Assembly (NCBI GenBank): GCA_946183765.1
Contig: CAMHDC010000013.1
Span: 1 to 13,362 of the forward strand
Origin: an uncultured Clostridia bacterium
GTDB lineage: Bacteria > Bacillota > Clostridia > Christensenellales > CAG-138
Direction: 5' to 3'
DNA length: 13,362 bases
Shown here: in pieces, positions 6,633 through 13,362 of the stretch
Layout of the letters: each line of letters opens with the position of its first letter
How positions within the stretch are numbered: position 1 is the first letter of the stretch
Notes under the pieces: generated by a model
Database searches by the model: none
The model's input: the letters and a program-made list of their open reading frames with translations, nothing else
What the model was told of the DNA's origin: nothing
Translations under genes and position numbers: made by a program

Positions 6633-7991
6633 TTATTTCCCTCCCCCCTGGGCAGCCTGGGCCGCCCGCCTCTTGGCCAGGATCTCCGCCTTGGTCTGCT
6701 TGAAGTTCTGCGTCAGGGGGCGCTTGGCCGGGCAGATGAAGGTGCAGGACCCGCAGAAGATGCAGTCGAGACCGTAGAGCTTCTTCTCGTACCGCTCCAG
6801 GTCCCCGGCGATGATGGCGTCGGCCATCATCTGGGGCATGAGGCCGTTGGGGCACACGGTGGTGCAGCGGCCGCAGTGGAGGCAGGTGGTGAGCTTCAGC
6901 TCCGCCGCTTCCACCTCGTCATCGAGGAGCACGGTGACGGCGTTGGTGGTCTTGGTGATGGGCACGTCCAGGGTGCTCACGGAAAGGCCCATCATGGGGC
7001 CGCCGGAGATCACCTTCTTGGGCTCCGCGCCCTCCTTGAGACCGCCGGCCGCCTCGATCATCTCCTGGAAGCTGGTGCCGTCCCGGGCGATGAAGTTGGA
7101 GGGGGTTTTGACGCCCTCGCCGGTGACGGTGATCACGTGCCGGAACAGGGGCTCGTTGTAGAGGACCGCCCGGCCCACGGCGTAAATGGTGCCCACGTTG
7201 TCCACGATGCACCCTACGTCCGCCGGGAGCTTGGAGGTGGGATAATCCACCCCGGCGATGACGCTGATGAGGCTGCGCTCGCCGCCCTGGGGGTACTTGG
7301 TGCGAAGCTTCTGGACCCGCAGACGGGGATGGCCCTTCACGGCCATCTCCATGGCGGCGATGGCCTCGGGCTTGTTGTTTTCGATGGCGATGACGCCCTC
7401 GGCGTTGGGGAAGAGCCGGAGCATGATCTCCATGCCCTCCACGATCTCTTTGCCGTAGCCCCGCATAAGCTGGTCGTTGCAGGTGATGTAGGGTTCGCAC
7501 TCAGCGCCGTTGGCGATCAGATACTTGATCTTCAGGGGCTCTTTGGGGGCCAGCTTCACATGGGTGGGGAAGCCGGCGCCGCCCAGGCCCGTGATGCCCG
7601 CCGCCGCCACCCGACGCAGGATCTCCTGGTTGGTGATGTCGGCGATGTCCTGGCGCTGCCCGAAGGTGCCGGCCTCGGTGTACTGGCCGTCGTTGTCGAT
7701 GACGACGCACTCCTGCAGCACGCCGGCGATGGTGCGGCGCTTCTCCACCGCCTTCACCGTGCCGGAGCAGGACGAAATGACGTTGGCGGAGACGAAGCCG
7801 TCCGCTTCCGCGATGCGCTGGCCCACCAGCACCGGATCGCCCTTCTTGACGATGGCCTTGGCCGGTTTGCCGATGTGCTGGGCCAGGGGGAAGACCATCT
7901 CCCCTTTGGCGTCGAATACGCGCAGCGATGCTTCCTTGCTCAGTTCCTTGCGTTCCCTGGGATGCACACCGCCGCGAAACGTGTCCCTCAC
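6633..7991 (-). CDS. rnfC: RnfC, NADH/FMN and iron-sulfur subunit of Rnf
   Basis: I choose the GTG at 7991 as start (452 residues). It lies 8 nt after AAGGAGG and gives MRDTFRGGVHPRERKELS, the usual RnfC beginning. The longer frame from 8048 adds 19 residues with no family match, and its inner ATG codon overlaps the ribosome binding site. Domains in order: N-terminal barrel-sandwich domain (about 1-100); a NuoF-like flavin/NAD(H) domain with GLGGAGFPTHVKL (135-147) and NGAECEPY (161-168); a SLBB-like region; then two [4Fe-4S] motifs, C370/C373/C376/C380 and C410/C413/C416/C420. RnfC is peripheral on the cytoplasmic side and exchanges electrons with NAD+/NADH. It is the first gene of the operon, preceded by a good promoter. 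Confidence 0.96.
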   Translation of the reverse strand: MRDTFRGGVHPRERKELSKEASLRVFDAKGEMVFPLAQHIGKPAKAIVKKGDPVLVGQRIAEADGFVSANVISSCSGTVKAVEKRRTIAGVLQECVVIDNDGQYTEAGTFGQRQDIADITNQEILRRVAAAGITGLGGAGFPTHVKLAPKEPLKIKYLIANGAECEPYITCNDQLMRGYGKEIVEGMEIMLRLFPNAEGVIAIENNKPEAIAAMEMAVKGHPRLRVQKLRTKYPQGGERSLISVIAGVDYPTSKLPADVGCIVDNVGTIYAVGRAVLYNEPLFRHVITVTGEGVKTPSNFIARDGTSFQEMIEAAGGLKEGAEPKKVISGGPMMGLSVSTLDVPITKTTNAVTVLLDDEVEAAELKLTTCLHCGRCTTVCPNGLMPQMMADAIIAGDLERYEKKLYGLDCIFCGSCTFICPAKRPLTQNFKQTKAEILAKRRAAQAAQGGGK

Positions 7992-8035
7992 ATTCGATCC
8001 CTCCTTCATTGCGAATGGTTGCCCGCCCTGCGGGC
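7989..8035 (-). promoter_or_regulatory. Two hairpins in the rnfC leader, one holding the ribosome binding site in its loop
   Basis: In the 5' leader of rnfC (minus strand), a GC-rich hairpin of GCCCGC/GCGGGC arms with a 3-nt loop (8021-8035) is followed by a 6-bp stem CGAATG (8012-8017) with CATTCG (7991-7996). Its 15-nt loop carries the AAGGAGGG ribosome binding site, and the first base of the GTG start pairs in the stem. The inverted repeats are exact. A role in translational control is only possible, since 6-bp stems also occur by chance. Confidence 0.4.
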
Positions 8036-8073
8036 GGCAAATACACACTTAGAGCAAAAGTATACTCTTGTTA

Positions 8074-8102
8074 AGAATACCAAATGCGGCAGGTTTTGTA
8101 AA
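8074..8102 (-). promoter_or_regulatory. Sigma-A type promoter of the rnf-nrfA operon
   Basis: On the minus strand TTTACA (8097-8102, 5 of 6 to consensus) is separated by exactly 17 nt from TATTCT (8074-8079, 4 of 6). Transcription would start near 8067, giving a leader of about 75 nt before the rnfC GTG. The surrounding sequence is AT-rich in an otherwise GC-rich window. This is the best promoter candidate for the leftward operon. Confidence 0.65.
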
Positions 8103-8203
8103 CCAAAACAGCACCTTTTCGTGAAAATTGTTTTTCCTTCCCCGTAGCAGGCGCAAAAGAAGGGTAAGGAGGCCGGTTGCCTCTTTCCTCCCGGGGAAGA
8201 TCG

Positions 8204-8220
8204 TGGTATATTGATATATT
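8204..8220 (+). promoter_or_regulatory. Tandem extended -10 promoter motifs for the DUF4003 gene
   Basis: TGGTATATT (8204-8212) and TGATATATT (8212-8220) both fit the extended -10 pattern TGnTATAAT with one or two mismatches. No convincing -35 lies 16-18 nt upstream, which is common for extended -10 promoters. Transcription would begin about 8218-8227, leaving a short leader with the AGGAGGT ribosome binding site at 8238-8244, 6 nt before the ATG at 8251. Confidence 0.5.
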
Positions 8221-8250
8221 GAAAGAAAACCTGTCACAGGAGGTAACCCC

Positions 8251-9252
8251 ATGAACAAGACGCCCGAGGAACTGGTAAACCGATTCATCGAGACGAGAGA
8301 CGCCATCCGCGCCGCTTTTCGGATGGAGAGCGAGTATATCTACCCCGTCTGCGCCCAGATCTTCCTGGCCGCGGACAAGCCCGTGGAGGCGGAGCGGCTG
8401 GACAGGTGCAAGACCCTTGTGAAGAGCAGCACCAGCGTCTTTTCCAGCTTCCGGGGGAACGTGAAGCTGCCGCTTCTGTGCATGCTGGCAGCGAAGGACG
8501 ATCCGGAGGACTGCTGGGACAGGACCCGGCGGTATTACGCCCTGCTCAAGGAGGTCTTCTACGGGTCCGAATACCTGGCTCTGGGAGCCATGCTTCTCGC
8601 CGACGTGGCCAAGGAGGAGGATGTGCCCGCCCTGGCTGCCCGGGGCAAAGGGCTTTACCAGCGCATGAAGAAGGAGCACCCGTTTTTGACCGGCCAGGAG
8701 GACAGCGTGTTCGCCCTGATCCTCAGCCAGAGCGCCCGCAGCGACGACGAGCTCATCGAGGACATGGAGCGCTGCTATGAACTGCTGAAGGAGCGCTTCC
8801 CCGGCGGGGACGGGCTCCAGGCCGCCTCCCACGTGCTGGCCCTGTCCTCGGAGGACCCGGTGGACAAGGCCTTAAGGATGATCGGCATCTTCAACGCCGT
8901 CGAAGCCGCCGGCGGCAAATACGGCAAGGACTGGCAGCTGCCCATTCTGGCGGCCCTGTCCCTGGGGCAACGGTTCCAGGAGGATCTGGCCAGGGAGCTG
9001 CTGGAGATCGACGCCCTCCTCTCGCAGCGGAAGGGATATAAAGGCCTGTTCGGCCTGGACAAGCGGACCCGGTCCATGCACGCGGCCATGCTCCTGTCCC
9101 TCCGGGACGAGGCGGAGCCGAAGCAGCCCGTAGAGCTGGTGGGCGCCGCGGCCCAGCAGGCCGCTTTGGCCATCATCGCCGCCCAGCAGGCCCTCATGTG
9201 CGCCGTGATGGCTTCCTCCGCCGCCTCCAGCGCGGCGGCCGCCAGCCATTGA
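8251..9252 (+). CDS. DUF4003 family protein of unknown function
   Basis: 333 residues, the only rightward gene. I recognise the DUF4003 family from its helical repeat-like character, the HPFLTGQED segment at 143-151 and the GLDKRTRSMHAAMLL segment at 268-282. It has no signal peptide, so it should be cytoplasmic. The body (1-290) is alpha-helical and charged, and the last 36 residues are alanine-rich (AAQQAALAIIAAQQA and on), a hydrophobic low-complexity tail that might contact a membrane or a partner. AGGAGGT is 6 nt before the ATG. It stands alone: divergent from rnfC and convergent with the GH3 gene. The family's role is unknown to me, and I assign no function. Confidence 0.8.
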   Translation: MNKTPEELVNRFIETRDAIRAAFRMESEYIYPVCAQIFLAADKPVEAERLDRCKTLVKSSTSVFSSFRGNVKLPLLCMLAAKDDPEDCWDRTRRYYALLKEVFYGSEYLALGAMLLADVAKEEDVPALAARGKGLYQRMKKEHPFLTGQEDSVFALILSQSARSDDELIEDMERCYELLKERFPGGDGLQAASHVLALSSEDPVDKALRMIGIFNAVEAAGGKYGKDWQLPILAALSLGQRFQEDLARELLEIDALLSQRKGYKGLFGLDKRTRSMHAAMLLSLRDEAEPKQPVELVGAAAQQAALAIIAAQQALMCAVMASSAASSAAAASH

Positions 9253-9260
9253 TAAACGAT

Positions 9261-9286
9261 GCCGCTTTTCCTGATGGAAAAGCGGC
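9261..9286. terminator. Hairpin between the convergent DUF4003 and GH3 genes
   Basis: Perfect 11-bp stem (arms GCCGCTTTTCC and its reverse complement) around TGAT, 8 nt after the DUF4003 stop. There is no T-run directly after it on the plus strand. On the minus strand it is followed by ATCGTTTATC, only weakly T-rich. It shares its outer GCCGCTTTT/AAAAGCGGC arms with the hairpin at 1613-1648, so it may be a repeat-family member acting as a bidirectional stop. Confidence 0.55.
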
Positions 9287-9305
9287 ACAAAAGAGCTTTG
9301 TTCGG

Positions 9306-9328
9306 GAAGTGCGGCTTTGCTGCACTTC
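9306..9328 (+). terminator. Probable Rho-independent terminator of the DUF4003 gene
   Basis: A 10-bp stem with one G-U pair (GAAGTGCGGC/GCTGCACTTC) and a TTT loop, followed on the plus strand by the T-rich CTCTTTCTTATT. It ends 6 nt before the GH3 stop codon on the opposite strand. Together with the hairpin at 9261-9286 it fills the 82-nt convergent gap. Confidence 0.55.
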
Positions 9329-9334
9329 TCTTTC

Positions 9335-11779
9335 TTATTCCTGCGTTTCTCCCCCCGTCAGCTCCCGGGCCAGGCGATACAGGCGGGAGACGTTGACGAG
9401 CAGCTGTTCCCGGGAGAGCTCGCCGGCGGAGAGCCCCGCCAGGATGTCCTTGTAGTCCCCCCGGCTGCCGGGCATGAACAGGTCGCCGCCCGCCGCCGCC
9501 ACTTTGCGGGGCTGGGTGGCCGGGTATTTGTTCAGCTTGCTGTTCATAAAGCCCAGGACCCAGTCCGTCATGACGATGCCCTCGAACCCGAATTCGCACC
9601 GCAGGATATCCTCGATCAGATCCCGGCGCTGGGCGGTGTGGTCGCCGTTGATGAGATTGTAGGAGGTCATGAGGGCCTTGGGCTGGCTCTCCCGCACGGC
9701 GATGCCGAAGCCCTTCAGGTAGATCTCCCGCAGGGCCCGCTCGGATACGTTGCTGCTGTTGCCGTAGCGGTTGAACTCCTGGTTGTTGGCGGCGTAATGC
9801 TTGACGGTGGTCCCCCGGCCGGGGTGGGCCTGGACGCCCTTCGTCAGGGCCGCAGCCATCTTGCCGCCGATCAGCGGGTCCTCGGAGAAGTATTCGAAGT
9901 TTCTTCCGCAGCGGATGGACCGATGGATATTCAAGGCCGGGGCCAGCCACAGGTGTACCCCGAAGCGCTCCATCTCGTCCCCCACGATATCGCCGCACAG
10001 ACGGGCGAAATCCACGTCCCAGCTTTGGGCGACGGCGGTGCCGATGGGGATGGCGGTGCAGTACTGCTCCTCGATCTTGACACCCCTGGGCGGCTTCTTT
10101 TCTCCGGCGATCAGGTTCGCGACGAATTTGATCACGGGGCCCATGATCTCCGTGAAGCTCTCGGGCATGATGCTGTGGCCTACGGCGTGGGCGCCGCCCT
10201 GCTTGTCCCGATAGAATCGTTTGGACAATCTGAGCCCCGCCGGGCCGTCGGCCATGACTAAGGGCTCCATGCCCGCGTCCCGCAGTTTGGACGTGGTCTC
10301 CCCCGCCGCACCCGCCACGTGGACGCCGGAGTCGCCGATGGGCAAATAGGCGCCGAGGCCCGAAGCATAGGACCCTACGTTCGCCTGGACCAGCAGCTCG
10401 TCGGGGACGGCGCGCAAGCTTTCCTCTATGGGATAGACGCGCTTTTCGGGCACGGTCACGGTCTCGACAGCGTCCGGAGAAACCTCCAAAACGGGCAGAT
10501 CAGCGGGCAGGTCCGCCCTTGGCCGGGGCTCCGGCCGCCAGTCCGTAAAGCCCGGTTCGCCCAGGCAGGGACGGGTTTGAAGGGTCACGGCCTCCTCCCC
10601 CAGCCGCAGGACGGCCGCGGGACGAGCCGAAGCGCTGCTGTTGCCCACGTTCAGGACGTAGTCCCCCGCTTCCAAAACAAAGGCGGACCGGGCCGCATCG
10701 TAGGCGGCGCAGTCCCGAAGGTCGAATACGGCCTCCACCGTTTCCGTTTCCCCGGGCTGCAGCAGCTTCGTCTTGACGAAGGCCGCCAGCTCCTGCCGGG
10801 GCCTGTCGATCCGCCCGTCGGGAGCGCTCACGTAAAGCTGGACCACCTCCCGCCCGGGTCGTAGGCCGGTGTTCTTCACCTGCACCTGGCAGGCTGCGGC
10901 GCTGCCCGTCAGCCGGATCTCTCCGGGCGTCAGCGCAAAGGTGGTATAGGATAGTCCGTAGCCGAAGGGGAACAGGGGCTGCTTGTCCACCGCCTCGAAC
11001 CAGCGGTAGCCCACGTAGACGCCTTCCCTGTAATTCGTATCGTCGTGGTCGCCGAAATCCCCTGCGGTGGGATAGTCCGCCCACCGGGCCCAGGTGGTGG
11101 CGAGCTTGCCGGAGGGGTTCGCCTTACCCAGCAGGATGTCCGCCAGGGCGGCCCCGGTCTCCACCCCCAGCTGGGAGAGGATCAAAATGTTCCCCACCTC
11201 CAGCACGGGACCCAGGTCCACCGGCCCGCCTACGTTCAGCACCAGCATAAACCGGCGGAACTTTCTGTTCAGGGCCAGAATGTCCCGGATCTCCGATTCG
11301 GTCAGCAATATGTCCCCGGGCACCGGGTCCCGGTCGCTCCCCTCGCCGGAGTTGCGGCTGAGGACGTAAAGGGCCGCGTCGCCCTCGCCGTCCAGGGGAA
11401 GATCGTATTCCGGCTCCGCCATGGACTTGCCCATGCCGTAGAGGAGCACGTTGGTATGATGAGCCTTGGCCTCCGCCCTGAGCCGGTCCAGAAAGCTCCG
11501 CTTCGCCGCGGCGTAGGCATCGTCGTATCCGTCCAGCCAGGCCCCGGTGGTCAGTGTGAAGCCCGCCGCCACGAGCCCCTGTTCCACGGTCACGAAGGAC
11601 CGGGAATTCACCTCGCCGGACCCGGTGCCGCCCTTGACGGTCCGGCGTGCGCCGTTGCCGTAGATTGCGATAGGCCCCGGCCCTGCCAGAGGAAAGGCCC
11701 CGTCGGTTTTGAGCAGCACCGTGCAGTCCGCCAAATGTCCCCGCAGCATCTCTATATGTTCCCGTTCATAAACTTCCAT
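9335..11779 (-). CDS. Glycoside hydrolase family 3 beta-glucosidase, domain-swapped type
   Basis: 814 residues with GH3 domains in inverted order. First is the alpha/beta-sandwich domain usually found at the C-terminus (about 1-235: VLLKTDGAFPL at 21-31, SGEGSDR at 144-150 with E146 a candidate acid/base, NPSGKLATTW at 221-230). Next is a fibronectin-III-like domain (about 298-380), then a linker. The TIM barrel comes last (about 500-805: LVMADGPAGLR, the KHY at 660-662, GRNFEYFSEDP at 626-635, and the nucleophile D739 in GFEGIVMTDW). This order is known for some GH3 enzymes of rumen and gut clostridia and is not an assembly artefact. It has no signal peptide, so it should act in the cytoplasm on small beta-glucosides or related oligosaccharides; the substrate cannot be read from sequence. 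TAGGAGGAA lies 6 nt before the ATG, 19 nt after the patatin stop. Confidence 0.92.
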   Translation of the reverse strand: MEVYEREHIEMLRGHLADCTVLLKTDGAFPLAGPGPIAIYGNGARRTVKGGTGSGEVNSRSFVTVEQGLVAAGFTLTTGAWLDGYDDAYAAAKRSFLDRLRAEAKAHHTNVLLYGMGKSMAEPEYDLPLDGEGDAALYVLSRNSGEGSDRDPVPGDILLTESEIRDILALNRKFRRFMLVLNVGGPVDLGPVLEVGNILILSQLGVETGAALADILLGKANPSGKLATTWARWADYPTAGDFGDHDDTNYREGVYVGYRWFEAVDKQPLFPFGYGLSYTTFALTPGEIRLTGSAAACQVQVKNTGLRPGREVVQLYVSAPDGRIDRPRQELAAFVKTKLLQPGETETVEAVFDLRDCAAYDAARSAFVLEAGDYVLNVGNSSASARPAAVLRLGEEAVTLQTRPCLGEPGFTDWRPEPRPRADLPADLPVLEVSPDAVETVTVPEKRVYPIEESLRAVPDELLVQANVGSYASGLGAYLPIGDSGVHVAGAAGETTSKLRDAGMEPLVMADGPAGLRLSKRFYRDKQGGAHAVGHSIMPESFTEIMGPVIKFVANLIAGEKKPPRGVKIEEQYCTAIPIGTAVAQSWDVDFARLCGDIVGDEMERFGVHLWLAPALNIHRSIRCGRNFEYFSEDPLIGGKMAAALTKGVQAHPGRGTTVKHYAANNQEFNRYGNSSNVSERALREIYLKGFGIAVRESQPKALMTSYNLINGDHTAQRRDLIEDILRCEFGFEGIVMTDWVLGFMNSKLNKYPATQPRKVAAAGGDLFMPGSRGDYKDILAGLSAGELSREQLLVNVSRLYRLARELTGGETQE

Positions 11780-11798
11780 CGCCGTTTCCTCCTAACGC

Positions 11799-12857
11799 TC
11801 ATTTCTTCGTATCCTCCAGCCCCAGATACTGCCGCAGGGCGGGCAGCTGCGCAAGGCAGTCGTCCCGGCCCAGGAAGTACAGGTCCCGGAGCTTGTTCAC
11901 GTCCCCTTCGATGACGCCCACCTCTATGGGCCGGGAGGGGCATACCTGCAGGAGCCGCCCCTGCTTGTGGAGTCGCCGCAGCTCTTCGCACTGGTGATTG
12001 TATCGCCGGGAGCCCTCCGACAAAGCCGCAGCCAGGGCCGGATAGTCCCGATAGATCCGGTTCACCGCGCTCTGCTCCCGGCGGACCAGCCGTTCCGCCA
12101 CGGCGGGATAGGCCCGGTAGATCCGTCCGGCGCCGGGAAGCTTTCGCTTCACGTAGCCCTCGGCCAGAGCGTCCGCCCGGCGGCGCACCCGCCCCCTGTC
12201 CCGGAAAGCAAGCTCCCGGGTGCGCAGGACCAGGATCTTTTCAAAGCCCTCCTCCATGGCCCATTTATAGGGGATGGCGCAGGCGCAGCCCCCGTCCAGA
12301 TAGGGGGTCCCCTCGATCATGACCACCGGGGAGATGAAGGGCATGGTGGCGGAGGCCCGGGCGGCCAGCAGGATGTCGCCGCACTTCCCCTTTTCAAAGT
12401 AGGTCGCCGCCCCTGTCTCACAGTTGGTCGCCACGGCCACGAACCGCTGCTCCGGCCGGTCGAACCGAGCCCGATCCAGAGGTTCCAGCACACCCCGCTC
12501 CTCCGTGAGAAAGCCTACGTCCAGGATGCTGTGGCTGTGAAGCAGGGACCTGGCCCCGATGTAGCGGCTGTCGTGACGGTAGGCCAGGTTCGTGCGGGCG
12601 GATCGGCCGATCTGCCCTGATACATAGTTCACCCCGGCCAAAGCTCCGGCGGACACGCCGATGACGCAGCTCAGATTGAGCCCGTTCTCCATCATGGCGT
12701 CCAAAAAACCCTGGGTATACAGGCCCCGGAAGGCTCCGCCCTCCAGCACCAGGCACCCCGGGATCAGGGTGTCGGCCGCCCGGCCGTGGGGGATGCCCGC
12801 CAGGATCTCGTCGGGATCGACTTCCCCGGGAAGGATATGCTCGCTGATAAAACTCAT
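11799..12857 (-). CDS. Patatin-like phospholipase family protein
   Basis: 352 residues. The catalytic elements are all present in the first 190 residues: the oxyanion-hole loop EGGAFRG (39-45), the nucleophile S69 in GVSAG (67-71), and the DGG motif with D188. That makes a Ser-Asp dyad lipid acyl hydrolase, of the bacterial group often labelled patatin or YjjU-like. Residues about 215-300 are basic and helical (RGRVRRRADA, KRKLPGAGR), possibly for contact with acidic membrane lipids. There is no signal peptide. AAGGACA about 7 nt before the ATG is an acceptable ribosome binding site. It lies 32 nt after the DUF218 gene and 19 nt before the GH3 gene, a likely operon. The substrate is unknown, and phospholipase or lysophospholipase activity is family-level inference. 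Confidence 0.9.
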   Translation of the reverse strand: MSFISEHILPGEVDPDEILAGIPHGRAADTLIPGCLVLEGGAFRGLYTQGFLDAMMENGLNLSCVIGVSAGALAGVNYVSGQIGRSARTNLAYRHDSRYIGARSLLHSHSILDVGFLTEERGVLEPLDRARFDRPEQRFVAVATNCETGAATYFEKGKCGDILLAARASATMPFISPVVMIEGTPYLDGGCACAIPYKWAMEEGFEKILVLRTRELAFRDRGRVRRRADALAEGYVKRKLPGAGRIYRAYPAVAERLVRREQSAVNRIYRDYPALAAALSEGSRRYNHQCEELRRLHKQGRLLQVCPSRPIEVGVIEGDVNKLRDLYFLGRDDCLAQLPALRQYLGLEDTKK

Positions 12858-12889
12858 TTCGTTCTGTCCTTATGCTTCGTCCGCCGCCC

Positions 12890-13362
12890 TCAGGGCAGAG
12901 GCGGATATTTCTTCATGTCGTAGCGGTCGTGGGTGAGCGCGCTGGCCGCCTCGCTGTTTCCCGCCAGCTCCAGGAGCCCGCCGGCCCGGTACCGGGCGGA
13001 TTGGTCCTGGTTGGAGGTCTTGCAGGCGGCGTTGGCGATCACCGTGACGGAGGGGTCGGCCCCCGGTTCCGCCCGCAGGATGGCCGCCGCTTCGAAGAAC
13101 AGGGTGGCCGCCTTGATATGATAATCGCCGGAGACGATGGCGATATACTTGATCTCGGGATGATCCCGGGCCAGCAGTTCCAGGCTCAGACGGGCATTTT
13201 GGGCCGTGGTGCGGGAGGCCTTTTCCACCAGGACCCGATGCTTGGCGACGCCCTGCTTCTTCAGCCAGGAGGACATCTGCCCCGCCTCCGTGGCGCTCTT
13301 CTTCTTGGACGCGGTGCCGCCGCCGGTGCAGAGGACGTAGGCGTTGGGATACTTTTTCGCGC
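12890..13362 (-). CDS. DUF218 (YdcF/SanA/ElyC-like) protein, C-terminal fragment (runs off right edge)
   Basis: 157 codons are visible up to a TGA; the frame is open at the window edge and the true start lies outside. The fragment begins inside the domain: NAYVLCTGGGT, then SATEAGQM (the conserved sEa-M segment), HRVLVEKASRTTAQNA (the E-x2-S-x-(N/T)T-x2-N segment) and IVSGDYHIKAATLFF (the V(T/S)-x2-YH-x-RA-type segment). These match DUF218 in order and spacing. Proteins of this family (YdcF, SanA, ElyC) are linked in other bacteria to envelope or cell-wall precursor metabolism, but the reaction is mostly unknown. The internal ATG at 13276 is not a plausible start because strong domain matches lie upstream of it. 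Probably the first visible gene of an operon with the patatin and GH3 genes. Confidence 0.88.
   Translation of the reverse strand, partial: AKKYPNAYVLCTGGGTASKKKSATEAGQMSSWLKKQGVAKHRVLVEKASRTTAQNARLSLELLARDHPEIKYIAIVSGDYHIKAATLFFEAAAILRAEPGADPSVTVIANAACKTSNQDQSARYRAGGLLELAGNSEAASALTHDRYDMKKYPPLP

Noticed and set aside
7992..8048. Longer rnfC start at 8048 (19 extra residues)
   Set aside because: The extension has no RnfC similarity and covers the leader hairpin and the ribosome binding site; the GTG at 7991 is ideally spaced from AAGGAGG and begins the conserved N-terminus.
8068..8074. TTGTTAA, a match to one half of a Rex (NADH-sensing repressor) operator, at the likely rnf transcription start
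   Set aside because: The second half-site (TTAACAA four bases on) is absent, so a real operator is not supported despite the attractive biology.
9335..11779. Inverted GH3 domain order as a possible misassembly or rearrangement
   Set aside because: Domain-swapped GH3 enzymes are known in gut clostridia, and the linker and frame are continuous, so it is a natural subfamily.
12890..13276. Short complete gene starting at the ATG at 13276
   Set aside because: The frame stays open upstream to the window edge and encodes conserved DUF218 residues there, so the gene is cut by the window.

Overview
The window reads as a chromosomal segment of a GC-rich anaerobic Firmicute, most likely a gut-type clostridium. 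I infer this from the clostridial-type Rnf genes, a DUF4003 gene, a domain-swapped GH3 beta-glucosidase of the kind known from gut clostridia, and strong AGGAGG-type ribosome binding sites. The species cannot be named from the sequence. Coding density is high, and there are no tRNA, rRNA, CRISPR, transposase or phage genes.

Region 1 (1-8102, minus strand) is one long energy-metabolism operon. Read 5' to 3' it is rnfC, a fused rnfD-rnfG, rnfE, rnfA, rnfB, nrfA, then resB and the beginning of ccsA, which runs off the left edge. The Rnf complex is a membrane ferredoxin:NAD+ oxidoreductase coupled to ion translocation. NrfA is the pentaheme nitrite reductase that makes ammonium, and all its catalytic and calcium-site residues are visible. 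ResB/CcsA is the System II machinery that attaches heme to c-type cytochromes. Gaps from rnfC to nrfA are -4 to 15 nt, so nrfA is an integral part of the Rnf transcript. No nrfH (the usual quinol dehydrogenase partner) is present. The layout suggests that Rnf, or a carrier it feeds, supplies electrons to NrfA outside the membrane, with ResB/CcsA as a dedicated maturation pair. A 187-nt AT-rich gap with three hairpins separates nrfA from resB.

Region 2 (7992-8250) is a divergent promoter region. A good sigma-A type promoter drives the rnf operon leftward. Two overlapping extended -10 motifs lie before a rightward DUF4003 gene (8251-9252), which ends at two hairpins in a convergent gap.

Region 3 (9335-13362, minus strand) is a separate probable operon: a DUF218 (YdcF/SanA-like) protein cut by the right edge, a patatin-like phospholipase, and a GH3 glycosidase with its two catalytic domains in swapped order. 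Nothing visible links it functionally to the respiratory operon.

The most interesting content is the Rnf-NrfA-ResB/CcsA linkage without NrfH, together with the RnfD-RnfG fusion.
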